A stretch of DNA of 64,000 nucleotides from assembly GCA_002778195.1 (NCBI GenBank), contig PCDI01000014.1:299884-363883 (forward strand). Reading direction: 5' to 3'. The notes beneath the pieces were generated by a model. It was not told where the DNA came from. It did no database searches and worked only from the letters and a program-made list of their open reading frames with translations. Of this stretch, positions 21,146 through 33,044 are shown in pieces. Origin of the DNA: Raffaelea ambrosiae. Lineage: Eukaryota; Ascomycota; Sordariomycetes; Ophiostomatales; Ophiostomataceae. Position 1 is the first letter of the stretch, and every line of letters starts with the position of its first letter. Position numbers and translations under genes: made by a program.

Positions 21146-22297
21146 ATGGCTACACAGACGACAACCCAGACGGCTGCCGATTCAGACACTTACACGCAGC
21201 TTCGCCTCTCTTCTGGCAACGGGCCCGTCTATCGTTCTGTGCTGCGCGCGCCACTTCGCGATGCCGATCCTTCCGAAATTCCCATCATCGACGCGTCCCG
21301 GTTCTTCAGCGAGTCTGCAGAAGAGCGCGCGGCCGTGGCGTGCGACATGCGCAACGCCGCCACCAACAACGGCTTCTTCTATTTGAAAAATCACGGCATC
21401 CCGGCCCGCGTCACAGACGAGGCCTGCCGGGCTTGTCTGGATTTCTTCCGGCAGCCACTGGACGTCAAAAACAAGGCCAACGCAGACGGCTCCCAGTACT
21501 TCAACGGGTACAAGCCGCCGAAGTCGCAGCGCATCAACCCGTCCGAGTCGGTGGACGTGCGGGAGACCTTTTCCTGGACCTACGACCCTCGGTACGACCC
21601 CAGCGTCGAGAACGTCCACGACATTCCACCCGAAGTCGCCAAGTACATGCGCTGCGAGGACTTCCCGTGGGACGCCACCAGCAACCTCCCGCACTTCAAG
21701 GAGTCCATCATCGCCTACTGGCGCAGCTGTCTGACCCTCGCCCGCGGCCTTGTCCGGTCCTTTGCCCTGTCTCTGTCGCTGCCCGAAGACTTTTTTGACG
21801 CCAAGTTCTCCCACCCCGACGGGTCCTTGGCCCTCAACTACTACCCCACGATTGACCCGTCGCGTCTCCAGGCGGCCTCGGCGGGCGCGCAAGACGAGGT
21901 GTCCATTGGTTCGCACACCGACTTCCAGCTCTTCACCATCCTCTGGCAGGACGACAGCGGCGGCCTGCAGGTTCTCAACCGCCAGGGCCAGTGGATCAAC
22001 GCCAAGCCCATCCCCGGCACGGTCGTGGTCAACATTGCCGACTACCTGCAGCGCATCACCAACGACACCTACGTCAGCACCGTGCACCGCGCCCAGAACA
22101 TCAGCGGCAAGGAGCGGATCAGCATGCCGTTCTTCTTCGGCTTCAACCTCAACGAGAGCTGCGGCGTGCTTGACTCGTGTGTGGCCGAGGGGGACACGAA
22201 AAAGTACGAAGAGATCACCTGTGTCGAGTGGGTCAAGAGGAGAGTACAGGAGATGCACGATACTCGTGAAGTGTCTGAACGCGAAACGAAAAAGTAG
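21146..22297 (+). CDS. 2-oxoglutarate/Fe(II) oxygenase, isopenicillin-N-synthase-like fold (second copy)
   Basis: Intronless, 383 aa, starting at the ATG at 21146 (the frame stays open upstream only from a non-ATG codon). The N-terminal block EIPIIDASRF and GFFYLKNHGIP matches the DIOX_N domain. The iron ligands are H257-x-D259 (SHTDF) and H314 (VHR), with R324-x-S326 for 2-oxoglutarate. It is recognisably related to the oxygenase at 16839-18230, sharing GFFYxKNHGIP, the RxSxPFF end of the core and a C-terminal helix carrying WVKRRVQ versus LYIRRVL, but it lacks introns and is very GC-rich at third positions. It is therefore a diverged family member, not a recent tandem duplicate. Five upstream GATA cores suggest nitrogen regulation. 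Substrate unknown. Confidence 0.92.
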   Translation: MATQTTTQTAADSDTYTQLRLSSGNGPVYRSVLRAPLRDADPSEIPIIDASRFFSESAEERAAVACDMRNAATNNGFFYLKNHGIPARVTDEACRACLDFFRQPLDVKNKANADGSQYFNGYKPPKSQRINPSESVDVRETFSWTYDPRYDPSVENVHDIPPEVAKYMRCEDFPWDATSNLPHFKESIIAYWRSCLTLARGLVRSFALSLSLPEDFFDAKFSHPDGSLALNYYPTIDPSRLQAASAGAQDEVSIGSHTDFQLFTILWQDDSGGLQVLNRQGQWINAKPIPGTVVVNIADYLQRITNDTYVSTVHRAQNISGKERISMPFFFGFNLNESCGVLDSCVAEGDTKKYEEITCVEWVKRRVQEMHDTREVSERETKK

Positions 22298-22695
22298 ATG
22301 AGTGAAAAAAAAAACCCCAAAAAACATTGCAAATTGTAAAATGTAAAATTGTATGGCATTTACATACGGAAAAACAAATCAATCCAGTGTAGTGTCGATT
22401 CACAGAATTATGCCAACAGAAAATTCAACTGCTTCATTCTGTTCTATGCTTTTTTATAGCCAGCCTGCCAAAGTGAAAGCAATTCAGCCTCGGTAAGTTT
22501 TCTGTCCCGTTCTTTCTGTGCAAGGGTCTCAAAGGGTGCCGGCGCCGGAGTTGGCGTTGATCGTCCGGAGACTTTCATGATCCGTATGGAAACCTACAAT
22601 GAGAAAAAACAAAGATTGAGCCAAAGCACAGCAGCACGCTTCATCTATTTTCCTTCCCAACCTGCCATATCCAAACGCTATGCATATTCTAAATT
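22298..22695. other. Intergenic, 3' ends of two convergent genes
   Basis: About 400 bp of AT-rich sequence holding the 3' flanks of the oxygenase and of the Zn2Cys6 regulator, with an A-run just after the oxygenase stop. Nothing else seen. Confidence 0.5.
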
Positions 22696-24918
22696 CTACG
22701 TCGTATATTCGTTGCTATGCTTCCGCATCACATCCAACCAAGTCACGGTTTCGGCGCGGGCTTCTCTCTTCTCTTTCCAGACAGTCTCAATGTCGCGCAG
22801 AGTCTCTCTGAAACAGGGCAGACCGCTCCGCTGTCCCGCGATGCTGTACCACTGCGAAAAGGAAGCCTGGAGCGCTGGTGAGTCGGCTTCACAAGCCGCG
22901 ACAAAGGCCGGCCACAAAAGGCCAAAGGACCCGTACAGCAAGTCCGGGTTGTCTTTCTCATACGTGAACAGCCAGTCGCGGACGGCCGCCACCTTGTCCT
23001 GCAGCAGAGACGAGTTGACATCGTAGATGCGGCGGTAGAAATAAATGGACAGTGCTCGCTGCATGCCATCCAGCAAATTCGGCAGGACAAAGGGGCCATT
23101 GGTCGTGGGTGCCGTCGAGGTCAGTGGACACAACTGGTCAATGGCCTTTTCCAGAGACTTGGCCTGTCGCATGAAGTCGGGCAGCGATCTGGTTCGGCTG
23201 GGGTCGCCGCCATGGGTGTCTGTGCCTTCGGCCAAGTCTTTCTCGTTGCCCAGACGGATGACCTGCGACAGGTACAGAAAGAAGTTCTCGGGGATGCCGA
23301 AGATTTCCGGATACATGCTGTCCAGGAAGAAGCCCGGCACGGCAATGTGCAGGTCGTTTTCCCCCTCCATCTGGGTCTTGAGCACGGCCATGGCCTCCAG
23401 CAGATCTGTCCAGTGCAGCAAGCGGAATGTGAGGTTGTCCTTCATGACGCTGGCGAGACCACTCCACTCGACCGCATGCCGCACCTGCTGCCTGTGCGAC
23501 GACTCCAGAGCCGCCGTGCCAATGAACGTTGTTTCGTGAAAGAGGCGAATATAGGTATAGCAATGGTGCAGCATGCGCATCTTGCGCGACTTTCTCACCG
23601 CCAGACCTTTGAGACGGACAAATTTTTCCGTTTCCAGAAGGAACCCTTCTGTCTGCCGCTTTCGTCCAAGGAACGATGATACTTGGGCCATGGTGATCAG
23701 CGCCATCAGCATTTCTTTGTAATGCTCCACGCCAGGCTCGATGTATGCCTGCTCCAAGGCGGCGCGGGCATATTGGCAGGCTTGTCGGTGAAACACGCGG
23801 GCAGGTCCCGTCCACACATCGGACTGGGAGACGGCGCCCAGCGAGAAGGCACTGACGCAGAGCGTGCCGTAAAACGTGGTCAAACTGGCTGCGCTCAGCT
23901 GCTCGCGCAACGTGAAAGCAGCCAGACAGCTCTTGATATGTGGCAAAAACTGGGAATGCCACGGCGTGTTGTGGTGCCGAAATGGAGTCATAAAGGACAC
24001 CACTGTCATGCCGTAGTGCTTGAGTAGGGGGACGGCCTGGTTGATGAGCTCCTGCTGCTCATCGGTAGCAAAGGCCATCGACGCAGGGATTGCATCCGGA
24101 AACGTCTGTGGATAGTGTTGTCCGTTGGCCGGTACGAGTAACAGATCCTCGCCAGAAACGCCGACACGCAAGTCCTGGAGGGACATTTGTGCGGACACGT
24201 CAAGGGGGTAGGCGGATTCCGGCACGTCCGTTTCTTCGACGGACGGCAGCACATCCGCGGTCCGGTCCAAGTCTGTTTGGTCTTCCTGTCCAAAGAACTC
24301 GACGGCGTCCGGCGCCGCTAGCACCGTTGTGTCGTTCAGGGAGAACGCGGCAAATGGCCCGTCGACGACAGTGGCAGGCTCGCCATTTTTCAGAATCATG
24401 AGATCCGTTCTCTCGTCGATGCGTGTCAGAAGACGGTTCACGGACGTCGGGGCAACACTGGTCGTCAACCACCGGCTCATGGCCTTCTGCTCGTCGAGGC
24501 TCAGAAGGGGCCGGCGGAAGCGGATGGGCCCATCGTTGGCCAAAGCCCCCGGGGTCCCGAAGAAGATGCCTTTCTGGTAGCCTCCACACGAGATGCCGGC
24601 ACGCAGACATTGGCGACACGCGGGCTGGTGCTCATCGCACTTGACATGTCGTTTGCGACACTGGAAGGAGACGGGGAAAAAAAAAAAGGGTTCCTGTTAG
24701 CCGTAGTACGATGGGCGGGTCACGTTGCCGCTACGGCCGTCCTTCTCCACTGGCTGGCTAGAAGGGGAGGTTTGGGTCGAACCACTTGCCGTGAAACAGC
24801 CTCCAAACGAACGCGGCCGGCGTTTGTTGGGCGTCTTGCTTCCCGCTTTGGGCGCGGAAGATGCCGGGCACCGGCCTGCAGCGATCTGTCTCGGCCTGGT
24901 TTCCTGCGACTTCGTCAT
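22696..24918 (-). CDS. Zn2Cys6 transcription factor
   Basis: Two exons, 24918-24790 and 24660-22696, giving 697 aa. The binuclear zinc cluster spans the intron. Cysteines are at 41, 44, 51, 58, 61 and 68 (C-x2-C-x6-C-x6-C-x2-C-x6-C), with basic residues between the second and third. Keeping this spacing requires a GC donor (GCAAGT) for the 129-bp intron; no GT donor nearby preserves it. The N-terminal 40 residues are basic (KRRPRS). The remaining 600 residues are the usual acidic and helical regulatory part, without a clear fungal-specific middle-homology signature. As the only regulator in the urea-transporter/2OG/permease block, it is the likely local activator; that is inference from position. 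Confidence 0.88.
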
Positions 24919-27108
24919 AGTCGACAGAAGGAAGCAGGAGTCATCAAAAGTATAGTCATTGAAGTCTACTGATCACGAAAGGTCGTCCTCTGTTTCCCGG
25001 AAGACGGTTAATGCGGAAGGTCATGGAGAGCTGGGGACCCAAGCCATTTGTCGTTCGTCGGCCTTATCTCTTCGCTGATAACTAGCCAGTCTGTCTGTGG
25101 GGGGGCCGGGTTGACTTTCCTGTTTCTCGCTTACTGTGGGCCCTGGATAAACGAAAAGGGGAATTCAACCCGACCGTACAGTCTTCGTTTTGGTATCCAA
25201 TATCTCAGCCTTGTGCATCGGGGCTGTGATGCATTGAGGTTGTGGTCGATTTGTACCAGCTAGGAGAAAACTGCAGGCAGCCAGAATCAGTGTGATATAT
25301 CCGGTATTGAGACAAATATGTGGACCAGAACGCCACGTGAATGATGGGGTAGTGTACACGGGGGAGGTGCTAGCAAGTTGCTAGCAAGTTGCTGACAAGT
25401 TGCTGCGTCGGCACGAGAGCAGAGGCTAAAGCTTGGAGTGGCGTCCTCGATATGGACACGTAGGTGCACTTGAAGACATCCTGCCTCTTCATCATGAATA
25501 TTTGGCATGTCAAATTCCAACTTTCATATCCAACACACAGCCACGGCACAAGATTGTTCGCCATCTGCATCATATCTTCATGACACACACCTCTTGAGAA
25601 AAAGCACCGTGAGATTAGAATTCTACTTGTGGACGCATGCTCACAAGTCCGTCACGTTAAGGACCGGGCTGCCGTCACACTTTATGGAATCATTGGCAGT
25701 CACTAACAAGGGGCCAGTAGTGCGATTCTCTGGAAGCTGGACACACTCGGTGCATTGCGACCCCTGGCGACGTAAACACCAGAATATGACTAGGGTTTAC
25801 AAATCAAGCCGAAGCAGCGATCCTGGTCAACGGACAGCAGCCAATAAAGCCGGGTCGTTAAGTCTGGTCACAATATTACATACATAGGCGACATCAATTT
25901 GCGCCTTTTCTCGATATTTTGCCACAGGGATCCGGAGCAAAATGGAAAAGAAACGAATCAATATTGCCCAGAGCGCGCTCGCCTCATCTGGGCTGAAAGG
26001 CGTGCCCGTCCAGCTGTAATTCTATTAGTCCACAAAATTGCACACAACGCGAACGGGCCGCGGAGCATAACCTGTTCTTTATTATGTAAAACGCAAAAAG
26101 ACTTCACGAAAGCGTTATATTAAACTTTGCCTGAACCATATCCCGCGCGTTTGGATACCACAAGCTGGCGTCATCATAGGTTGCTGGACCAAGCGGGTGG
26201 TCGACTGGGCATGTCCCCCAAAATATGTTTCTACATGCCCACCGATTCTACGATATTTCGCAGACGTTGTCGGTTTCAAAAGACGCGTGTAGCATGGTAG
26301 CAGAGATACGTTGCAGACAGGATCGAACGTTGACAAAGATATTGCCAAATAAGGATCCATTCTCATGCCCCTTGCATGAGGAACAGTGGTTACTGGGATG
26401 TATTTTGAGGGCCGAAGAAGAAATAGAAAAAGAATTGATAAAATTCTGTTGTTCTGCCACAGAGATGGCGGCCAGACGCATGATACTGGCGTCTCGCAAT
26501 CTGCTACACTGGTGCCGTCATCGTCTCGGCGACGCAGTATTCTCCGCAAATTATACACATCCCACGTCCTGGTCGGTGCGCCAAACCGGGACTTCCGACT
26601 CGCTGATCGAGCCAATGAACGGTGCCCATGCACGGAAATGATAGAGGCAAACCACAGGAGCCGCAATCCATTCATCTCGTACTTTCGTCTTTCACAATTT
26701 TCTGAAATGCTGCCGTCATCTCAGCGCCTTGGCTGGAAAGTCACCTGCTTCGTCTCTTTCTCACATCCCTTCACTTCTTCCCCGTACATGACCTAATAAG
26801 GCTAAGATCCGCTTCTTCTTGTGTCATTAGCGCACCCGATGCCGAAAGCACTAGTTCATCTATCGAACCCATTTTGGGAAAGAGAGGCGAGAAGGATATG
26901 CAAGAAGTACGACCTAATGTCAAGCTCCCCAAGAACACAGACACTGTACTCGTAAATCAAGCCCTGCTTATACAGGCCAGAATCCAAGCAGACCATGGCG
27001 TGACCGCATACACATATATATAGTATCGCAGTTCCTTTTCAGGGTCCTGATCAACTGGATTGCCATGACTCTCGAGTTCTAAAAACCGCCATATCAAGTC
27101 CAGACAAA
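24919..27108. other. 2.2 kb intergenic region
   Basis: Promoters of two divergent genes lie at the ends. Short frames near 25507, 26115 and 26225 have no recognisable domains or start context, and I consider them chance. A TATA-like run (near 27012-27021) lies about 90 bp upstream of the permease ATG. A short tandem repeat is annotated separately. Confidence 0.45.
25371..25403. repeat. Three 11-bp tandem units
   Basis: TAGCAAGTTGC occurs twice in tandem and is followed by TGACAAGTTGC. The unit is nearly self-complementary (GCAAGTTGC against GCAACTTGC). Confidence 0.8.
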
Positions 27109-29329
27109 ATGGCAACCTGGAGGAAGCCATTCGCCGGCGGCTCTGGCAGCAAAGTCACTGTGACCGAGGACGTTGGCAACTTTTCCGATGGCAGTCTGAA
27201 GTACATCGGCGAGAAAGGTGGGAACGATGCGCCACCAACGTACCAGGAGGCATCCGGAGCGCCCGTCGAGCACAACTCGCCTCTTGGGTATTCGGTTGGC
27301 CCCATCACCATTGTGCTCATCAATGTCACGATGATGATCGGCACTGGTATTTACTCAACACGTAAGTAGGAGCATAACGGCTTCTTGAAAGTGAAACAGT
27401 CCATCTTGCTTACATTTCACCAGCTGCCTCCATCCTTGCCAGTGCTGGTTCCGTCGGCATGTCTTTGATCTACTGGACTATTGGTTATCTGGTAGGCCTT
27501 CCTACGACTGAACTGTAAACCGTGGGTGCTGACTTGCGACGCAGATTTGCTTGGCTTCCGGCGCCGTATACCTGGAGTTTACTGCCTATTTCCCCAGCCG
27601 ATCTGGGTCCGAAGTCGTCTTCCTCGAGCAAGCCTACCCTCGGCCGGCGTTCTTCTTCCCGACAACATTTGCTATACAATCCGTCATCCTTTCCTTTGGC
27701 AGTGCCAATGCGATCGGTGAGGCCCATGACACCGCCGGTGTACGCTGGACGTGACTAACTAACCCTGACAAACAGTCTTGGCCAAGTATTTGTTTGCTAT
27801 TTCCGGGCACGAGGGCTCGGACTGGCAGGTGAAGGGCGTTGCCATTGCAGGATATTCTCTTGCTGTCGCCGGTACGTCTCGCGATCCACATTGTTTTACT
27901 GCGTGGCCTACTGACAGAAACAGCGCTTTGCTTCAGCACAAAGTATGCCTACTGGTTCTCCAATGCCATCGGCGTTGTCAAGATTATTACTCTTTTGTTT
28001 GTCGTGTTCACCGGCTTTGCTGTTCTGGGTGGCCACACGTCTGTCCAGGACCCCAAGTCGCACTTTGCAAACGCATTCGAAGGCACTGGTTCTCTGGGCG
28101 CCTATGGCATGACCACTGCGCTGTACCGCATCACATTCTCGTACGGAGGATACAACAATGCCTTCAACCTCGCCAATGAAGTCAAGGTATGGGGCCGAAC
28201 ACAGCCGCAAGGCTCGCATCACACGAACACTCGCTAAAGGTACTTAGAATCCGATCAAAAAGCTCAAAATCTACGCCACTGCCGCCCTTACGGTCGTGTA
28301 CCTTTTGTACATGTTTGCCAACGTGGCCTGGATCTCGGCATGTAAGACGCCCTCCCAAGCCGGATCGCCATTGCACCGCCCCCCATCCCACTAACACCGT
28401 GCCTACAGCTTCCAAGGAGGAGCTCTCCAGCTCCGGCCTGACAGCTGCCAGTCTGTTCTTCACAAAGGTGTATGGCAACACCAAGTATGTGCGTGGCCTG
28501 AACTTCCTGATTGCACTGAGTGCCTTCGGCAACATCATGTCCGTCATCATCGGTTTGTCCCGCCGTATTCGCGAATGCGGCCGCCAGGGTGTGCTTCCAT
28601 GGACCACCTTCTTCGTGTCGACCAAGCCGTTTGGCACACCTCTTGGCCCATACTTTGTTACCTGGGCTCTCACCATGCTTATGATTCTGGCTCTGCCCAC
28701 TGGCGACGCCTTCAACTTCGGTATGCTGCCTAACCGCGAGACTGCCTCGATGCCACAAAGCTAATTGTCGTGCTGCGCAGTCAATGATCTGAGCACTCTT
28801 CCTACTGCCGTTTTTAACCTGGCCATGGCTCTGGGACTGTATATCCTGCGCCATCGCCGCAAGAAGGCCGGCCTTCCCGAGCCCGAGTTCAAGGCATGGC
28901 ACGTGGTTGTCATCTTCAACATTCTCGTCCAATTATTCCTGCTCGTCATGCCCTGGTACCCGCCAGCGGGTGGCATTTACGACGGCGATGTCAGCTTCTT
29001 CTATGCTACATATGCACTCGTGGGCCTGGCAATGTGGGTCTCCTCCTCCACTCTCTGGTCTCAGTCTCAGTATTCGGCTCTAACATCGCTGCAGTGTTGC
29101 CCTATGCGCCTTCTATTACTACTTCTGGGTGTTCATTCTTCCCAAGTGGAAGGGCTACAGTTTGCGCCCCGAGCTCGTCTTGCTTGAGAACGGTGCCCAG
29201 GCACACAACATTCGGAAAGTGCCCTTTGCCGAGCTGGAAGAGTGGGATGCTTCCCACGACTCGGCGGGTCGCCTGAGAAACTCCGGGGTAGTGGGAGAGG
29301 AAGTTACCGAAAAGGGAACCGTCGTGTAA
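27109..29329 (+). CDS. MUP1-type high-affinity methionine permease (APC superfamily)
   Basis: Nine exons: 27109-27361, 27424-27491, 27545-27716, 27776-27871, 27924-28186, 28248-28341, 28409-28720, 28781-29033 and 29095-29329, giving 581 aa. The hydrophilic N-terminus is followed by about twelve membrane segments. Diagnostic blocks: MMIGTGIYSTPASILASAGS in segment 1, EFTAYFPSRSGSEVVFLEQAYP, FSYGGYNNAFNLANEVKNP and SAFGNIMSVIIGLSRRIRECGRQGVLPW, the last named here only as the block before segment 9. This pattern is the L-type, methionine-permease branch rather than the general amino-acid permeases. It imports methionine or a related amino acid across the plasma membrane. All eight introns are 52-67 bp. 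The cytosolic tail is acidic and could carry endocytic regulation. Confidence 0.9.
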
Positions 29330-29723
29330 TCGAACTGGGGAAAGCAAGCTGGACTGGTGGAGAGGCTTGCTGTTGTCTCTGTTAGGAGAAATTATTCTCG
29401 AAGAAAATATTCAGATACTCCGGATGACAAATAAATGCCACAAATCTGCTACCAGTCAGCTTGCGCAGACGCTTACTGCAGTTACTTCATTTCATGCTTA
29501 TCGAACGAATATTGGTCCAGTCCCGCAAACACCTCAATGGGATTTTGACTTTCCGCCGCCTTCGGCATCAGAACCATCACATTCGCACCAACTCCTACAC
29601 CATACCACCCACTCACAGACTGACACCCGCTCAAGTTTTCTGACACGCCGTTTCGCCCTCCGTTCAACGCCACCCACACTAACACATTTATCACTCTCTC
29701 CCTCTCCCGCACACCAAACAAGT
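29330..29723. other. Intergenic, convergent 3' flanks
   Basis: About 390 bp between the permease stop and the ureohydrolase stop, with CA- and CT-rich stretches. No gene seen. Confidence 0.5.
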
Positions 29724-31303
29724 CTACAACTCGTCCTTCTTGTCGGGATTGTAGTCAAACGAGGCCTTCTTCACCATACCGGCCAAGATGTCAATAATCA
29801 AATCGGCAGCAGCGATCGCAGTTGTCTCAGCAATGGTGTCATATGGCGGGCTAACTTCGACGATATCGGCACCGACAAGGTTGATACCCTCGAGTCCTTT
29901 GAGAAGTCTCTTCAGCTCACGCGTTGTCCAGCCCCCAGACTCGGGCGTGCCAGTGGCTGGGGCAATGCTAGGGTCGAGCACTGTGTGGTGTCAGACTGGT
30001 TTTCAACCTTTGGTACATACACAGATGAGATAAGTCTTACCGTCAATATCAATGGACAGATATGTCGGGGTGTCCTTGATGGTGTCTCTAATCTTCTTGA
30101 CGATGCCCGGGACACCGATCTCATCAATCTCCTGGGCCTCAATCAAAGTGAAGCCGACAACATCTCGGTCGATGACGTAGTCATTGGGGCTCTGGGCAGT
30201 AGTCAGAAAAAGGCGACACCAATCGTATCATGGAGAGACACCTACAAAGAGCTTGGTACGAAGACCGCCGTGCACACTTGTTCCCTTGCTTATGCATCCT
30301 TCTCGGCTTGCATGCCAGAAAAAGGTGCCGTGGGTGATGGCGGACTGGTTGGACACGATTCCGGTGTAACCCTCATATGGGTCCCATCTATGATTGGGTT
30401 AGCGGGTGGACATGCCAGAACTAGACCAGGAGAATACACAGATCATACGTGTCGAGGTGAGAATCGAGATGAATAACAGAGATAGGCCCGTAGACGGTCT
30501 TCAGGCTCCGCAAAATTGGCAGGACAATGGAATGGTCGCCGCCGAGGCTGATGATTCGAGGATGGTCCCATTTCGCTGGCGATGTGTGTCAGCTGGCGGC
30601 CCTATTGGAGTGGTCTGGACGCCGTGTTGGTACTTACTTGCTTCCGAGGTGGGATGGTACAGGATTTGGCGGTATGCCTGCTCCATCTGCTTGAACGCGT
30701 GGGCGGCGTCGAAGGGTGTGATGGGCACATCTCCACAATCGATCTACAACTTGTTAGTCTTTTTGTGTTTCGCATTTTCTGCCGCAATTGGAAGGCATGT
30801 CTTACGATTTGCAGGCCCTGTTCGTACGGGTCGACCCCCCAGACCGTGTTGTAACTTCTTCCCTTCTTTTCTCTAGAAGAGCCAGCACGAATGCCGCGAG
30901 GACCAAAGCGAGCACCAGGACGGTAGGATGTCGATGTATCATACGGGAAGCCCAAGAAGGCAATATCCAGAGGCTGAAAAACTTAGTTTGGTCCACGAAC
31001 CACAGATGCGGGTACGGGCCAGTTATGGATGACCACCATACCTTGTCGTGTGTGGCTGCCAAGCAGCGCTGCCACTCCAAATGCGCAAACGTCACTGGCT
31101 GGGAAAAGGGCAGGTCCTTGTCCAGGTCTGGCAGGTGCTGTGTGTTAGCATGTGGCCTGTCTGAAGCGTTCCGGCAGTGGGTGGGCGGAATGGGGCCAAC
31201 ACACACCTTCAATGGCATAGGGATAGTCCGGACCCAGGTCTACTGAGGTGGCCGAGGCGAGCCTAGCCGACAGGCAAAGAAGAAGTGTGGCGTGGGCTCG
31301 CAT
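29724..31303 (-). CDS. Secreted ureohydrolase (agmatinase/arginase family)
   Basis: Eight exons: 31303-31207, 31127-31042, 30973-30806, 30743-30638, 30575-30449, 30387-30246, 30191-30041 and 29980-29724, giving 377 aa. The first intron has an alternative donor two bases away, so the junction near residue 32 is less certain. The first 18-20 residues (MRAHATLLLCLSARLASA) form a good signal peptide with an AxA-like cleavage site. The dimanganese ligands are present: H167 in GGDHS, D190/H192/D194 in DSHLD, and D290/D292 in SIDIDVLDPS. GFPYDTSTSYRPGARFGP is the agmatinase-type N-terminal block. It should release urea from a guanidino compound such as agmatine in the secretory pathway or outside the cell. 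It is paired head-to-head with a ketopantoate-reductase-like gene. Confidence 0.9.
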
Positions 31304-31857
31304 TCTGATTAGTCGGGGGTGGGCTTCGGGTGGTTTCGCTAGTAGTTATTGCTCAGTTCGCTTTTTTTCGTGTGGTGGGCTATAAACTGTGTTCAAGTAC
31401 ATTTGAAAAGGGAAGGTACGAAGGCACCAATCCCTCCCATACCATTTATCAGCGACGTGTCTGCGGACTGACCCGGTCGTCGGTTGCTCGCCTTTCCAAC
31501 GTGGGGATTGTAGAAGGGGCAGCAGACTCCGATATCTTTGGAGCTCATGCCCGACGATAGAGCAGACGCGGGGCCCGACAGCTCTTATCAGAGACAACTG
31601 GTAGCCAATACCGACACAACGCCTGGCGTGCACAACCTCTGCCAATAGCTTCGAACGGCAAAGTTGCGAAACTCAAAATTGCGTGCTATTACATTACCGT
31701 ATTACAAGAAAGCACATAATTCGGTATTGTTGTGTATGGGCTTCACACAGCAGTGGACCATAAATAGTCGATAGAGGCGTACAAGGGGATCGCAGACCAT
31801 GCTTACACGAAATGGGACTCGTGCAAGCAAACACACCGTAGAACAACCACGGAAGCC
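31304..31857. promoter_or_regulatory. Divergent promoter, ureohydrolase and ketopantoate-reductase-like gene
   Basis: 554 bp between two start codons. No decisive binding motif was recognised. Confidence 0.45.
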
Positions 31858-32905
31858 ATGTCGGACAACAGCAATATCCTGATCGTGGGGACGGGTGCAG
31901 TGGGCACCATGGCCGCCTTCGCTCTGCACAAGTCTGGCTCGGCAACCGTGACGGCAGTCCTGCGTTCCAACTACAGCTTGGTTGAAGCACAGGGTCTTAA
32001 CATCAAGAGCATAGACCACGGGGAGATGGATGGCTGGAAGCCAGACCACAGTAAGTTGAAAGTAAACGTTTTCATCACAATGAATGACGGCATCTGTCTC
32101 ACATCCGTTGTGCCCAGTTGTGAAGTCCATCTCTGATGCACCGAAGCATGGCCCGTTTGACTATGTGGTCGTGACTTTGAAGAATCTGCCGGATGTCTAC
32201 TCGATTCCGGACATGATTCGCCCTGTTGTCACTCCAGGGAAGAGCACTATCGTTCTCATTCAGAACGGCATCGACATCGAGAAGCCCGTGAAGGATGCCT
32301 TCCCCAACAATGTCCTTCTGTCCGGGGTGGCCATGGTTGGAGCGGAGCTCGACGGCCGGGATGTTCTCCACAACGATCCGGACATTCTCTCCCTGGGCGC
32401 GTTTGGCGCAGTTTCCAAAGACCACAAACAGGCTGCCCACAACGCAAGCCAGCGGTTTGCCAAGCTGTACAATGATGGAGGAGCCAAGTGCAACCTTGTG
32501 GAGGACATCGTCTGGCACCGGTGGCGCAAGCTCGTGTGGAATTCGTCCTTCAACTCTGTCTGTGCGATTGTGAATATTGATTCGGGAACCGTGCAAGACG
32601 CTGGCGCCCTGGACCTGCTGGTGCGGCCAGCCATGGACGAGATCGTGGCCACGGCAAAAGCTTCTGGATATGAACTGCCTGCGGGCATTCAGGAGACCAT
32701 GATCTTGTCGACGCCGGCAGCGACCCGACTGAAACCGAGCATGCAAGTGGACGCTGTACGGCGCAGGCCCATGGAAATTGAGGTGATTCTGGGGAATCCA
32801 ATACGCATTGCCAAAGCAGTGGGTGTGGCGACGCCTACGTTGGAGATGCTGTACAGGCTGCTCAGATTGAAGCAGTGGGAGTTTCTGAATGGGAGGAATA
32901 CATAG
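31858..32905 (+). CDS. Ketopantoate reductase (ApbA/PanE) family protein
   Basis: Two exons, 31858-32050 and 32118-32905, giving 326 aa. The N-terminal Rossmann motif is ILIVGTGAVGTMAA (residues 7-20), so NADPH binding is likely. The mid-region has the family pattern VTLKNLPD and IVLIQNGIDIE, where the QNG element follows the cofactor-binding strand. The C-terminal ApbA_C domain carries WRKLVWNSSFNSVCAI, with the lysine and NxxxN residues expected near the active site, and RRRPMEIEVILGNP. It reduces a 2-keto acid such as ketopantoate; many fungi carry several paralogues of unknown substrate. The neighbouring class II aldolase and TauD-type oxygenase suggest a catabolic rather than vitamin-biosynthetic role, but this is not provable here. 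Confidence 0.9.
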
Positions 32906-33044
32906 ATCAACAACATAGAGAATAAGATTTAAAATAAATAAATAAAAAGAAATAAATGAATTCAGAATGTAGGTAAAAGTTAATGTAAAATTTGGGTTTA
33001 AAAACGACATTGATAAAACTAAAAAGGTATGTGTTTGCGTTCTT

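Noticed and set aside
16839..22297. The two isopenicillin-N-synthase-like genes as a recent tandem duplication
   Set aside because: They differ in intron content, third-position composition and most residues outside the core motifs, and a permease lies between them.
21182..22327. 381-codon minus-strand frame
   Set aside because: Antisense shadow of the intact, motif-complete 2OG oxygenase at 21146-22297.
26115..26675. Frames of 138-186 codons on both strands between the regulator and the methionine permease
   Set aside because: Overlap each other on opposite strands, show no domain, signal peptide or splice logic, and the sequence composition is noncoding-like.
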